Position numbers and translations under genes: made by a program. From Otis tarda (lineage: Eukaryota; Chordata; Aves; Otidiformes; Otididae), in NCBI GenBank assembly GCA_026413225.1, contig CM048591.1:36673803-36737802 (forward strand): a stretch of 64,000 nt of DNA. Reading direction: 5' to 3'. The notes under the pieces are model-generated. The model made no database searches, was not told the DNA's origin, and saw nothing but the letters and a program-made list of their open reading frames with translations. How positions within the stretch are numbered: position 1 is the first letter of the stretch; each line of letters opens with the position of its first letter. This document shows, one piece after another, positions 38,616 to 52,141 of this stretch.

Positions 38616-40798
38616 TACATCTACATACTCTTTCAGATACAAATCCACACACACTTGCAAATCTATGATTTATTCGTGCATACTCTAAGGCACCTTCACA
38701 GGAGGGAAAATTTATCTTGCAGCAAAATTTGCAAGAAAGCAAAAAGGATAAGCCAGGAAAAGTTCTTCTTCTCTCCAAAGAAGCAATTTAGGACAGTCAA
38801 GTCCTAAAGATGGAGATGGGTATAGTTACAGAAGTAAAGCTTGTGAAGTGTGGATGAGTGTTCAGAACCAGAACTTTAATCGAAGTTTAAAAAATTATTA
38901 TCAGGACTTTGAACTTCTGAAGATAGGAAATTTGTTTCTTAATATTGAAATATATGAGAATATATAATTGATAAATCTGGGTAATTTGTCGTGTTCTACC
39001 TGACAAAGGGCTGAAGAATGTCACTTTTCTTATGGCCAAGACGAGTTGAGAACATTCACCACGCCTCAAATATACTTAGCATGCTCTAGGCATAATATGA
39101 GGGCATTTGTAAAAAAAAATTTGTGTTGAAAGAAATACTGTCATCTACTTGAAAGAGAATGTGATGAAGCTGCACAAATGTATAAAAACAACCAGATGAT
39201 AATTTGTACCATATAATTTAATTTGAGGAAGATAATTACGTTATAAAGAGAAAGAATAATGAAATGCATTTTGCATATATGTTCAGAAAATAAAAGTGAA
39301 AACCACATCTGAAGTAATTTAATTCTTCATCAGTACAGAATGGGATATAATACCATGAAACAGACTTTAAAAATTGCTTTTTCCACACATGATTAGTAAC
39401 TCAATTGTTTCTGAGCTTAATTTGCCAGTCAAGTGACATCCTAGAAGAAATGTTCAAGACTGGAATATAAATAGATTTTTAAGGCAGAAATGCCTCCACA
39501 GTTTTAAAAGAAGGAATGTAAAAAATGGTTGGACATTTTGGTGATACTAAATACTCATAATGCCTGGATTATCTCCTGGATTAACAATAATAACACCATA
39601 AAATACTGTTTTAAACTATGGCAGTGAAAAATTCAGTTGGGGTATTGCTGTTTACGTCATGTATTTGATGGCATTTTGTCCCCATTAAGATGGCAAATAA
39701 AACTATTTTCATATTGTTTATAGTGAGTTTTGCATTTACATGTTCATTGCTATGTAATCTGAGTATCACAGTGCATGGCAAAGTATTCTAAAGTATCATT
39801 TTTCCCTTGTAGAAACATTCAGTATTCAGTATTATACAACCACTTAAAAACTGGTTCAAGGTTAAAATGCTTGTGTTTCTTCATACTGGGAGTGAATACT
39901 AGATTTTTTTACATACTCAGTAGTGTTTTCTTTAAAGAAAAGACATTTTCTGCAAAAATAAGTTTGCTCTTAAATCATGGCAACTGTTGCATGCTAGTTC
40001 CCTCAGGATCAGAAGGAGATGGAAATTTTGTGTCATCTGTGCATTACATATATTTCTGAAGGAATTACTAGTAAAAAAAAATCTTTTGCAATTACATGTT
40101 ATAATTTCTTTAAAACCATTAATTTATTATAGTTCTGAAAAATGAAAACAATGAATTCTGGTAAATTCTTTTATTCAAAAGTATCTGGGGCATAACCCCT
40201 TATTATGTTTTTATCAGAATTATAAAAAGATCAATCACGAGACAGTTTACTAATTTTTTAAAGAGAATTTAACGTAATATTTGTTCGTTCTCCTGTATGC
40301 CATGGCAGTACCTCAGAGTTTGTCCATCCTCCTGCCTGTATCGGGGATCATGTATTCAAGTTTGCTCCACCTGTGCTAAAAGTCTTAAAAGATTTCATTT
40401 CAGGAAGAATCCAAAACAATGTCTACTTGCGATGAAGAAATGGTCTATGGTATCCTTTTCACACAATCTCTTTTTCTCAGTGATGTAAGTCCATCAGTGA
40501 TTAAGCCTGACATCTTCCTTGTCTTGTTAGGGAATGTGTGTTCTTGGGTAACAGGCTTCTGAAGTAATTCATGCAAGAAATGATGCCCCACTAACTACGA
40601 ATCTCTGCGTGCTTTCCTTTAAGATAAAGGGCATCATGACAGTCAAATGAGCAGCAGAATCTATCTGGCTTTCTACAGCTTGGATTCATATATCTTTCCT
40701 GCTTGCTAAATCTTTTTCAACTGCAGTAAGTAAAAAGCTATTTTGTTTCTAAGCAGCTTTTATGGGAATAACAAAAGTTCATGATGTTTGGTGGCTGG

Positions 40799-40822
40799 CA
40801 GTGCTGAACGCAGTGCTGAACG
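40799..40822. repeat. 12-bp tandem duplication
   Basis: CAGTGCTGAACG occurs twice in a row without mismatch, followed by CA. Confidence 0.9.
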
Positions 40823-42113
40823 CAATATAGTGTCTCTAAGTTTTTGTAGAATATGAGCCCAGATACGGTTTTGCTAAATTGTCTCAAGATGTTTTATAGT
40901 GAAGGACTTCAGCTACTCTCTCTTACGCTTGTTTTCGAAAGTGGCATCTGGACTCTCCAATTTTATACCTATCTGTGAGTCACTGCTTGTCAGTCCTGAA
41001 GTAAATTACAGCTGATAGTTTTCTTGGTGCACAGGGCTATCTAATCTTTGCAAGACACTTACACGTACAGTCTATGGTTTTTTTTTCGTTAGGCTGAGAT
41101 GCAGAAAAATGAGACGTATTTCAAAGGCAGCCATTAAAGTCAATCTAGTTAACTTAAGAGGGTCTAGATAATTTCTAAAAATCAGTATCTTAAGCAGTGC
41201 TAGTAATGTACTTGGAATAGAACTGTTCTACACTTATTTGAAATTATATGATGTTAGGTTAATGCATAACTAAAATCCAAAGCCACAGACTCAGCTATAC
41301 ACATTTCAGAAATAAGTCTAATGAGTTCAGTGAAAGAAGAAAAAAATGAAGTAAGGTATTATTTTATATAGTACTCTTAAGACTTACATCTTTGGATTTT
41401 ACCAAGTTAGCATCCTTTAGGCCTCCTTTCTGTGAATATCACAAAACAATCCTATGTTATAACCCTTGCCTATTTGATAGGTAGGCTTTATATGGTTGCC
41501 AGGAAGTAGAAAAGTGCAAGTCCTAATGATCTCAATATACTTAAACTAAAATACTAGATATCCACAAAAATAAAAGTTGACCATCACCACCACAGTCTAC
41601 AGAAGCTCTGTCAGGTGCTGCAATGGGGCTAGTGCAGCCTGCTCACTGAAGGTGACACATCTCGTTGCTCCAACCTCTAGATTCCTTGTGTAGAAAGCCT
41701 GCAAGTGGCTGCAGGGGAATATTTCCGAGTTTAAGCTATGGTAAACTGATGGTAAGGATTTTAACTTAAATACTACTGCTTAGTAGATCATTATCTGAAT
41801 CCAGATTGTGAATTAACACTGAGTACAAAACCTTGGATCTTCTTTAAAACAGAGGAGGAAAAAGCCTTAGTAAATACATCGTAGAAAAATAAACTAAAAT
41901 TCCCTTTCATTTTGCCTGCCTGTTTCCTTTCTTTCACCTTTCTCTTTCCTAAAAGTAAAGTAAAATAGAGAGTTTTACCTAAAGAAGCAGACTTCTGTAC
42001 TGTTCAATAAAATAAATGTGATTCACAAGAACCATATCCAAAATTAAATCGAGGTTGTAAGCCTGCTTTACTTATTAAAATGAAGAATTTATTAAGTTAA
42101 CCTTGAACTTTCA

Positions 42114-42151
42114 TTGAGCTGCACCATCAAATTTGAGCTGCACCATCAAAT
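42114..42151. repeat. Exact 19-bp tandem duplication
   Basis: TTGAGCTGCACCATCAAAT occurs twice, head to tail and without mismatch, which suggests a recent slippage or repair event or a two-copy minisatellite. Confidence 0.95.
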
Positions 42152-45100
42152 TGCGATACCTGGCTGCATCTACAACCACTGGTCTACAGGCATCTAGTGC
42201 GAAAGCTGTAGCCCAAGGCAATGCAGAATGGCTTTGTTTATTCAAATCAGTTGTCTCTTTTATGCTAGTGTGTTCATGCAATTACCCAATGTGCATACAC
42301 ATAGTGAATCCTCATAAATGTTCAGAAGAGATGCATCTTAGCTGGTTCAAGCAGTGACAAATGGATGGTTTAAGGTATCGGCTGCTAAACCACATGCTCA
42401 TGTCAGGTCAACTGATTTAATTCCAGATTTTTATGCATACCACTATAGGACTCTCCCAGTTAGCCTGTAGTACCAACCATAGGATATTTAGTTATTCAAC
42501 ATGTGTAAAAAAGTCAGAGTTTGCCCCATGTCTCTTACCTTCTCTGAACTTGCTTCAAGTCAGGTATCTTTGGCTTAGGATGGCAATGTAATAGCTCAAG
42601 CTTAAAGACTTGATGAGTTTTTAATCACCTTAGTGTCAGGAATAATTATGCAGTTTTAAGTTGTCCTCTTATCCTCATTTCAAGACTTGTCAATGAAGTC
42701 ACCTTTTCCTATTTTTCAAATTATATATATCAGCACCATAGGTCTGTATACCCATGTAACTTTCAGGGGGACAAAAGAATCTTTAAAAAAAGAAAAGCAA
42801 AAACTAAAGCTAGGTACTTACAGTGGTCACTAGATACCCATGCATACAAAATATTTGTTCACAAGTGACAGTTTAAGTACTTTGGTATGGATTTATGTGG
42901 CTAGCTTTAAAATACGGGGATTTAAAGTGTTTAATATGCTGCTACTTCATCAGCAATATTACATGGGAAAGCATTAGTGAGTGTTCCAAGATTAAGTTCT
43001 CAACATTTAAAAAATGTCTGAATTAAAAGCAGCCTGAAACAAGCTGCAAATTCTTGGCAGGGGGCTGGGAAGGTTTTCAGCCGAACTCCAACTACACCAT
43101 AGAGACTACTGACAAGAGGTGCCTGCTCTTCATTTCTTACAACTCAATCAAACATGAACAGCTTAGTAAGAAGCCAGCAAAAAGGCATTTCCTAGGACTT
43201 CTGCTTACCTAAATACACAAAGAATCTGCTGCAGATTATGGAGGTTTTAGTGATTGCCTTAAAAGTAGTCACAATAATTCCCACAGAGGAAAGCGTTCGA
43301 CAGATCTTAGTGCTTGCTGATGCTATGCTGATTTGCAACTACCAAATGAATCTCTCTGCAATCAGTTGACTGTACATTGCAGGGGATTCATTGCAAGGGC
43401 AAAAAGGCTGCAGTTTCACTGCTTTTCTGCCTTCAACACCCTGGAGATCCTGAAGGATGCGGGCAGCTCCAGCTGCAGAGAACCCAGCCTGCACAGCCTG
43501 TAGAGAGGAAATGCTGAATCAGTGCATCCCCAGCTGCCCTAGTCAGGTCTCCTTTCCAACAAGCTCTGCTTGCTTCTCTGTGTTATTTCACAGTTGCCTT
43601 TCCCCTTCTGGTGACTTTTTGTCACCAGGATCTCTGCTGACTTTGTCAGCTGGCAGAAACTCACACAGGACCTAGCTCTCAGGACAGTGACTGCAAAAAG
43701 AACATAATCAAATGTGAGAGGGGCATATAAAGTAATGAACGATACTGAGGAAGCTAGCTGAGCATAGCTAATGTTTCCCACAGTGTCAAAAAGGGACAGA
43801 GAACAGAAAGTAGAAAGTTGGCCCTTAAATAAGACAAAGTGAAAGCCTTGGCATGCTGTATCTGTCCTGTGGCACTTCCTTTTCCATGAAAGAGTAATAA
43901 CATTTAAAGTGGTCTACCTCATGCATTTTTAAAAAGAGGAAGTAAGAAGAAAGGAAAACATCACCAAAACAGTTACGATGATGCTTAAGGTGTAAACGTT
44001 TCAAATAGCTGTGCTTCAAAACATAAAATCCTCGTTCACCGGAAGCGCACCATGAGCTTAAGCTGCAGGACTGTGGGTGTCAGTTTTACACCGGCCTAAT
44101 AAGCAAAATATAGCAGTTGGCTTCCAGTCCTCCATTCCTCCATCTGAACTAGGAACAGAGACACTGTTTGTGAAGTGTCTCTGAAGAGCAGAGCTGATTG
44201 CTCTAGGGCCAGGTTACTGGATATGACTGCCTTCTCTTCAGCAATTAACTGTGCTCTTCGGGTTTTGCGTCTTCTACTGAGCAGAACACACAGGCTCATT
44301 GGAATAAGCTACAAAGCAGAACTTCTCTGAGAGCAGCATCTACAATAGCAATAAGTAAAGGATCAAAATGTACCTCTTACCGTGTTTTATAGCTAACGAA
44401 CACCAAAGTTGGTTGTTTTTTTTTTTTTAATTTTTGGACTATTTATGACTCCAACAGGTCTGAGACTATGGGTTTACAAGATTGATTACATGACAATCAA
44501 TGCAATCAAACCACACAAAACACTTGTACTTTTTACATCCAATATGATGTTAGACTGATTCTTGAATATTGTAAAAGGAAAACCAACTCAAATATGTTGG
44601 TCTTATTTTTTTATTCACCCACTAGTACATTACACTTTCTCAGTTTTAAAATGGTAAACTAGACATTAAGTCTGAAGCAAAATAAAGTTTTACTAAAAGC
44701 AAATACCTGAATTTTGCATATTTGACTCAGTATTTCAGGCTCACTGTCTTTATAACCATTGAATATCACCTGCCTCCACATTCATCCTTCAGATAAACAT
44801 TTTTAGCTATTTTCACCACTGTTTCCTAGGTCTTTCAAATCACCTGAAACATAAAATATCATGTAAGGGTTTGTCTTATATGTGCTGAGCGTATAAGAAA
44901 CAGTAGGGAGAAAAACTGTTAGAAACAGAAAAGAAATTTTACAGAATGACCTGCAGATAAGACACGAGCACTGTACTGCCAGTGAGCCTGATAGAGCTGT
45001 GGACACAAAAGCAAGTCTGAATTTCCAAATTTCACCTATAACCATAAAGCAAGACAACTTGTTTTCTTCAGGTGAAGGAAAAAAAGACCACATCAAGTTC

Positions 45101-48100
45101 CATCTTACTCTGATTCCTCCTGCTTTTTAACTATTTTTCTACAATGTTCTGCTTTGCACTAAGATGAAAGAGAAGATCTGTGGCTCTGAAATCAAGAGCA
45201 TCCCTGTATGCTGAGATTCTGCAGATCACCAGGTATGTGTCCTGGAGAATCTGCAGCACGCACATGCCCAGTTACTTTTAACTCTTTTGGAGTCAAGAAA
45301 CAAAGCTGATGCAGAAAGACCTGAAAGGCACAGTTTCTAAATGCAGAATTACAATATTAAGAACTTAAAATTAGATCTCTCCCATTTTGTCTCTCAGTGT
45401 TTGAACGTCTCACTTGGGGAATTATGTCCTAGATGGCATAGCAAATGATAGACAGAAAAATATTTGACCTGACATTCTGTCATCACTCTGTTACTTCACA
45501 CTACCTTTCATACTATTGATCTGTCTCTGCAGCTACAAACCAGATGCCTCAGGTAATCCATTGATACACCTGACGTAGAAGCAGTACCTCTGTTGCTCTC
45601 CTCTGCAAAGCCTGGTCCTTCCAGAACAGCTTCCTAATACTTAAGGTAAATCTACAGCTCCAAGGAGAATTGCCACTATGACCAAAGAGAATAAGGCATT
45701 AGGGGAAACAGATGTTCTGGAGCTATAGAGGACTGAATCATGGAAGTGCATAGTCGGAGACAATAGCTACAAGACAGCATGAGGGAGTTCATGGGGAAGA
45801 AGGGAGGGTAGCAGCCTAAGCAGCTAGTGGCTGTAGCTCAGGCTCATATCTGTCTTCTGCCTCTCTTTCCCATTCACAGCCTAGGACAAAAGCATTTATT
45901 TACCTCTAAGCTGTCAGGTGAGCTTCATTGCCAATCATGGGATTTCTCAGAGACTTTTGCTGAGACACGTTATTTTGGACACCAGCCAAAATCACAGTCT
46001 ACAAGGTCTTTCAATTAGAAATAGAAACTCACAGTAAATCCATCCATTTTTAATGTAAAGCCATTCCACTACAAATATCTTAAGCTCCGGTTTCTCTAAG
46101 CACTGCAGGAGTCACAAGTGGGAGACCATGCCATTGCCCCTGGTTGTAAGCCTCCCTATAGCCAACAGTTGCTCCCCAAATGCTCAGTCTGCCTCTATCT
46201 CTTCCTCTCATAATTTTTCTCACAGAATCTGTGTTTTTTTCGTCATGTCTTGGACTTTCCGGCTGCCTTTCTTCCTCCTATGTCTTTGTCAGGCATGCCA
46301 CACAAGGCCTATGGAAACCCAGTCCACCATGAACACCTCTGTTCCAGGGACTGGCACACCTCCTTATTGGAGATGGATGCTCTTACTGTTTCAGCCATCT
46401 GCTTTCATTAAGAAGTGCAATCATAACTATCTATATTTACCAAGGAGAGGGCTGTTACATCCCACTAGTTTCAACACTGCGCAGCTACACTAGGCCTTTT
46501 TCAGTGTCAAAGGTACTAGAAATGGAAGGATCAGGAAAGACTTTAACGAAAACTACATTCTTGCATTAAGTGAAGTCACCGTGACACAGGGGATATGAAA
46601 ACAAAACTGCCACAATGCCAGGCCCTCATAATGAAATATAGTGGGTGTGAATGCCATTAAAACAAGTAAGAATACTTTCTGAGGCTCACTATAAATACTT
46701 GCTGATTATTTAATAGCCAAACTCCAGCTCCTGTGGCTACGTTCTAGGTTGGCAGGTTTTTTGCTTTAATGATACCCCAGTGTAAATCCTTGTTTTCAGG
46801 TAATGTACATACTGCTGGATCTACAAAAACCTGGTTGTTCCAAGAGGGAACAACCTAGTTCCCTAGGATAAGCCTTTAATACAACTAAGTTAGTAATACA
46901 AAGAAAACTGTAAGGTAAGTTAAGCCAGAAATCATTATGCACTTTGAAGTCTTAAGCTTTCTGGAAGTAATCCACAAACCAGTTTTTGGTTCTTTAGAAA
47001 ATTCCCATTACTATGAATCTACACATTTTTGTTTTAATATGACTCAGCAATCATTCTGCAAGCATGTAAAAATTTCAGTAAACAATGCACACATGATTCT
47101 CTTCACAATATTCACTTGAACTTTGGAAAACTGCAGTCTCTATCCAGCTAAATTATCAGTAAACATGGTTTTCTCACGTGGGAGTTCGTGAGCCTCCAAT
47201 CAGGATTTCTATGAATTTAAGCCACTTTTTCTTATATTGTGTTCTATACATGGTCTTTTATGCTAACCAGCTTTTGTGCTTACAATGCTCACGAAGGGAA
47301 TCAGAGAGAGCAGATGTATTTGGTTCTTGAAATATTATCTTTCCATTTGTAAAACACTATGTGGTCAGAATAAGAAGAAGCACAGATTAAAAGTCCCTTA
47401 GTCTGTCTGCCTCATGTTGGTTTTACTGGCAATTTTAGTGTAGATATCTCTGTACATATACAGTTTTTATATGCTTGATAAATAGTACTCCTGCAGTCCT
47501 GCTGCAGATGTCTATGGCAATATCAGAAGAGTGCTTTTTATATTAAAATATTTTTTTTTCCTTTTAATTCAAAACTGTCCTTATGGAATGTGAAAGAATA
47601 ATTAGAGTTGTTACTGTCCAATTCCTGTTAACCCTGTTACATTTCCAAACTGAACTCCCTTATGTACAATTACAGAAATTTCCTCTCAAACTATTTGCAT
47701 TCTTTAATATTCTAGTTAAATCTAAACTTTTTCATTCTGGTTTGTAGAGACTTAACAATTACATTATAAAAATTAAGAAGGCCAGGTAAAATCACAACCT
47801 TAACATAAACAGAGAAATAACAAGTACAAAGGATGCAGGCATGGAAAACCTCCAAGAGATCAAAAGAATGGAAAAAAAAACTGTCTCAGAGTCTGATTTC
47901 ACACTGTTGCAAATTAATTCCATGGGATTAGCTTAGAATTAAATGAACTGAGAGCAGGACCTGGTTGAGCATGCAGGAAGAGATGAGATATTTATTCCAC
48001 AGCACACTGAAGCAAGATGTCAGTCACGTAATTTGTAACATAAAAAGCAAAATATAGTGAAAATAAAAGACGGACTTTGCAATACAAATGTTTCCCACTC

Positions 48101-48629
48101 TCAGGGGTCTACTGGCCAACATATCCTACTGCATTTGCAGCTACAAGAATCACTAAAGCACTAGCTATCATATGCTACTAAATAAAGTCTCTCTTGTTAC
48201 TGCCTGCTCATTAAGCTGTGGTTTTACTCAAGTTCATCTGTAGGAGGTGCTCCTATTCCACATCTTCTCCCAGAGCCTGCCTGACAAGGGCTTTCTCAGT
48301 CACAGTCAGGTTCCTCCTCCATCCTGAAGGTTGTCAGGACTTGGCCAGCTCAGCCTGGAGACTCAGCCAGCACACAGCCAAAGGCAAAAATTTTGAGACC
48401 TCAATGTAGTTTACAGTCACATATCCCTGCCATGAAACACTACAAAAACCAGAGGTGAGATGGCAAGGGGCTGAAGATCCAGTTGCTTACCCTGACAAGC
48501 AAGATCAGACTGGGCTGGGGATCTGGAGAGTTCAACTGCTCCAACAATATCAATTGCCAGAATATTTTTGGAAGAAGCATTTAAGTAATGTCATGTCCCA
48601 CCATGCTCTCACAGCAATAGCCATTTAAA

Positions 48630-48672
48630 AACCAAAACCAAAACAAAACAAAACAAACCCCAAAAAAACATG
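48630..48672. repeat. AAAAC-type simple repeat
   Basis: A-rich tract of ACCAAA / ACAAA units followed by an A run. Low complexity only. Confidence 0.75.
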
Positions 48673-49858
48673 TTTAAAATCGCTTTGTTAACGCCATGGC
48701 AAATTATGGTGACTAGTGCCACTGCTTCTGCCAGATGAAGGACTGGTTGGTCACACTCGTTAGCAGCACTGAGCAGCTTTACACAACCCCAGAGCAGTCA
48801 CACCATGGCTCAGCCTCCCCCCACACCCCTCACCACTTTCACTCCAGGCCTCCACCATGTTTGGTATCACAGGCAACTAAGGACAATATTATAAACTACT
48901 CACTGAGCTCACTAAAGGATGACAGAGCAGGAACTATAACAGGATGCAAATCCTTCCATGTCTCATTTCTAGCTGAAAGCTCATTCAGGTTGGGAATAAA
49001 CAAGAGCTGCTCCTGCCTGCTGGATTAATAGTGCCATCTGTGAAACATGGACTGCAGAATCGACCTGGGTGACAGCAGATTTTAATGTACTAACAGAATC
49101 TATTGCAACATTGCCAATGCCTAGCAATGTTCTGGGCATAGCCGGAGAAAAGTGAAGTACAGATTTGCGTGTGAACAGACTGGTTACTTCACCAAAGACC
49201 TTAGATCTAAAAGCCAGCACAGAGTCAAAGTTTTTGCTCAGCCCTTGGAAAAACTACTCTCCAGACTCTTATCTGTCCTGCGGAAAAGCTACATGTCTAT
49301 TCCTCTGTTGGAAATATGTTAGTTAACACAACTGTACAAGCCTTATTTGCAATTGTATTAATAGAGAAGAGGCTAATTCTTTGGTTTAGACCACAGAGAA
49401 TGACAAGATGTCTCAGATGAAAAAAAAAAAAGTTAAGAGAGATAAACTTAAAAAAGACAAAAATGTTGACAAAACACAGAAAGTACAAGTTATTGTGAGC
49501 GTGAAGAAAGTCTTCTACCCACAGAAGCAGAGGTGCTTTTCTCTTATCTATCCTCTCATTAAATAGGCTTGAAAATTCTGTATTACAAAGCCTTTATTTT
49601 CTCCTCAAGGAGCAGCCACTGACCTGGGACAGACTGAACTCTAACTATTGATTTTGGGGGGAAAGGTACTGAATTTATGTTATTTAGCTTTTGCAAACAT
49701 GGGACAGAAATCTTCCAGAGAAATGTAGACCTGTTGACTAAATCTTTCCCACCATGACTTGACATGGAAAACTAATTCTGACATCTAAGACTACATCTTT
49801 TTGTATGAAAAGTACAGTAATCATGAAACATTTATGGAGCAAGTTAACTATGCCTCAC

Positions 49859-49906
49859 TAGACCAGAAAGAATACCCAACACTTCCATATGTGTCTGATG
49901 TACGTA
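49859..49906 (-). CDS. Possible exon, unknown gene
   Basis: 48-nt unit after a strong acceptor (TTATTAGCTTTTTCACAG) with a usable donor TCTA|GTGAGG. The open frame takes two bases from the previous exon and leaves one, reading RTSDTYGSVGYSFWS. It looks protein-like, perhaps a beta-strand-rich extracellular segment, but no family is recognised and no neighbouring exon was found that joins it in phase. Confidence 0.28.
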
Positions 49907-50956
49907 CTGTGAAAAAGCTAATAATAGGATTGCATCTCTTATACCTAAAGACATCTAAATAAATCAGAAAAACAAAGAACTGAAGTAGCAATATCTCAAA
50001 CAAACAAAATTCAATTACTTGCATCACAAGTTCTGGAAAAAGAAGTTGGGTTACGCACACAGTTGTGAAAGTCTGATGTGGCAACATGGATTTCACTTCC
50101 ACAATTTATTTAGAAAGACAAATTTCTTCAGTGTCATCACTGCACTATGAATTTCCTATAATAATACTTGCTTGCTACTGAATTGAATCAGAGTGACCTA
50201 AAGCCTTTGCAGCAAATCTTTCATTATCAATTTCATGTAATTCCTCCTACTGTGAATTGGAGCACTATTTTGTTTAATTATTCCAGGCATTTTATTTCTA
50301 ATAATGTGAACTCCTACACAGAAATGAGTATTAGAATAATCTCTGCCCTTGTTTTCTGTCATTTATGACCTCAGATTTTATCATGATGTGTGTGTGCCTG
50401 ACTTATTTAGAAAAAATACATTATTCTATGAGTTGCTTTTTGCTGATTACAAAAATATTTCAACTGCAAGGTCATTTATCTCCTCTAAATTTGCCCAACT
50501 TATCACTCATACAAACTACTGCCTAGTGTCTAATACCTACAAACTCTTCTGATTTCAAGACGAAACTAAACCATGAAGATGAATCTTTTATAAAATTATA
50601 TTTTTGCTGCTCTATCCTTGTGAAATCAACCTTGCAAACGTAGATTGGCAAAGCCACTTACTAGGAATAAATAAATTAAAGCAAGCAAGTTTCATTTCTG
50701 CATTAAAAGGCTGACAATGGTGGTGTGGTCACAAGCAAGAACTAGTGTAGACCACAGTGAGAAGCAAAACCTTCTATCTACATTATACCCAATATTTTTG
50801 TATTTATCTTCCCCAAGGTATCAGCAAAAATTTTCAGCAATGACTGCACCAAGATCAAGGGTTCTTTTAAAAAATCATGGGTAGAAGGTATTGGCTTCTT
50901 GATAGCCGCTGTTTCTTATATTCTTCTTAGTGAAACTTCAGCTTATAAACTTTCAG

Positions 50957-51002
50957 TACTTGTTTCTGAAGCTTCTGAAACTTGAAGCTTCAGAAACAAG
51001 TA
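50957..51002. repeat. Perfect inverted repeat (hairpin)
   Basis: Arms TACTTGTTTCTGAAGCTTC (50,957-50,975) and GAAGCTTCAGAAACAAGTA (50,984-51,002) are exact reverse complements, 19 bp each, around an 8-nt loop TGAAACTT. A transcript of either strand could form a stable hairpin. No further terminal-repeat or element structure was found around it. Confidence 0.95.
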
Positions 51003-51229
51003 GTAGGTGACTGACTCCTGCAAATAAAACAAAAATTATTTTTTCCTATGCCTTTAAAAAATCTTTTAAAGATAATTACAAGGATGTTAAGCAGAAACAA
51101 TCACATTTCACACACCTAATGAACAAGGTTTCGGAATCTCCTGTAGAAAAGGTTTGAGTCAGAGTTCCTAGTCTGGTTGCAGTCTTGTCTTCAGACTGAA
51201 ATTCTCAGAAGGACCATTTGATTATGTTG

Positions 51230-51370
51230 CCTTTTTTTGTTGTTGTTTTTTTTTTTTTTTCCCTGAGCACATTCTAAATCAGTCTTGCTTTCTCTCTCTT
51301 TTTTTTTCCTTTTGATAAGGTCTACACCAGTAACACACTCACTGTCTTCTCTTGTATTTTTTTTTAAATC
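51230..51370. repeat. T-rich low-complexity tracts
   Basis: Long T runs with interspersed TTG and CTCTC units at 51,232-51,262, 51,290-51,312 and 51,357-51,366. The lysine/asparagine-rich open frame on the opposite strand is a product of these runs. Confidence 0.7.
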
Positions 51371-51539
51371 TGCCAGTTTTTCTGTAAGGTCTGTCAATGA
51401 CCTCAGGACTTAAAGTTACATGTGACCTTTGTTGTGGTCAGAAATACCCGACAGAACTTTTAATACCAGAGCGGAAAATGCCATGCAGTGCAAATTTCAC
51501 TTCTTCACAACAGATCAACAGAACTATTGAAAAAACCGC

Positions 51540-51758
51540 TCATAGCAGTGAATTACTCTGTTGTAGATTAAACAGGCTCAGTTTTGAGTTTGTGTCACGG
51601 AGAGATGCAATTATGACTCCTGTTTGTTCACTCCAAATGTACACATTTACGCGACTTGAGCCAGAAAAGCTCACAGTGAATAGCTGGTCATTATCTCCTC
51701 CCTGAACTACACCACTGAAGGCAGGAAACATCTGGAGGAAAAGTCTGTAGAAATATCT
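51540..51758 (-). CDS. Weak terminal-exon candidate
   Basis: On the minus strand, acceptors TTTCTACAG and, 13 bases later, CTTTTCCTCCAG precede a frame that starts MFPAFSGVVQGGDND and continues SFSGSSRVNVYIW to a TGA near 51,540. The peptide has beta-strand-like alternation. The length (63-67 codons) is not significant by itself, and no join with the 52.3-kb unit was found. Confidence 0.2.
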   Translation of the reverse strand, partial: RYFYRLFLQMFPAFSGVVQGGDNDQLFTVSFSGSSRVNVYIWSEQTGVIIASLRDTNSKLSLFNLQQSNSLL

Positions 51759-52141
51759 GAAAGACAGTTGTTAGTGCTAAAAAAAAAATGCAGCTCACCA
51801 ACTAGAGAACCCTGGACACTGAGGAATCATCAGGTTGCATATAGTTTTCATGAGCAACTCTTCATTACACCTTTACACGTAATTCCACAGATGTTTTCAG
51901 GGCTATAGCTATAGTAGCTCCAGCCAGAAATGTAGTCACATGGCAAAACTACCATCAGCATAAATTTTGGACGATGGATGAGAGTATAAAGACAAACTTA
52001 GTATCAGCTTAATGGTCAAGGAGACTTGGTCTAATACAAAACGATCAACATCACCAGGCAAAACAAAAAGCAAAGCTAGAAAACCTTGAGATATCCAAAG
52101 GGATGAGCACCCAGCAGTTTAGAGGATAGAGGCACGGTAAC

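Larger units (their letters stand above)
35148..49858. other. Long stretch without a supported gene
   Basis: AT-rich DNA without clear repeats. Contents noted: a TA/TG tract near 38,595-38,615, GAAAA-type purine repeats near 38,503-38,530, two short tandem duplications (40,799-40,822 and 42,114-42,151), a T run near 44,417-44,430, and an A/C-rich tract near 48,630-48,670. Several minus-strand donor-like sites (42,530; 43,210; 44,380; 48,490) lack a matching exon of convincing size. Confidence 0.4.

Noticed and set aside
46128-46493. 121-codon open frame on the plus strand
   Set aside because: No motif and no splice or start context; within chance expectation.
48981-49220. Minus-strand frame after a good acceptor (CTGTGCTGGCTTTTAG)
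   Set aside because: No good donor, phase does not join the 49.86-kb unit, and the frame runs to a stop; support too weak to list as an exon.
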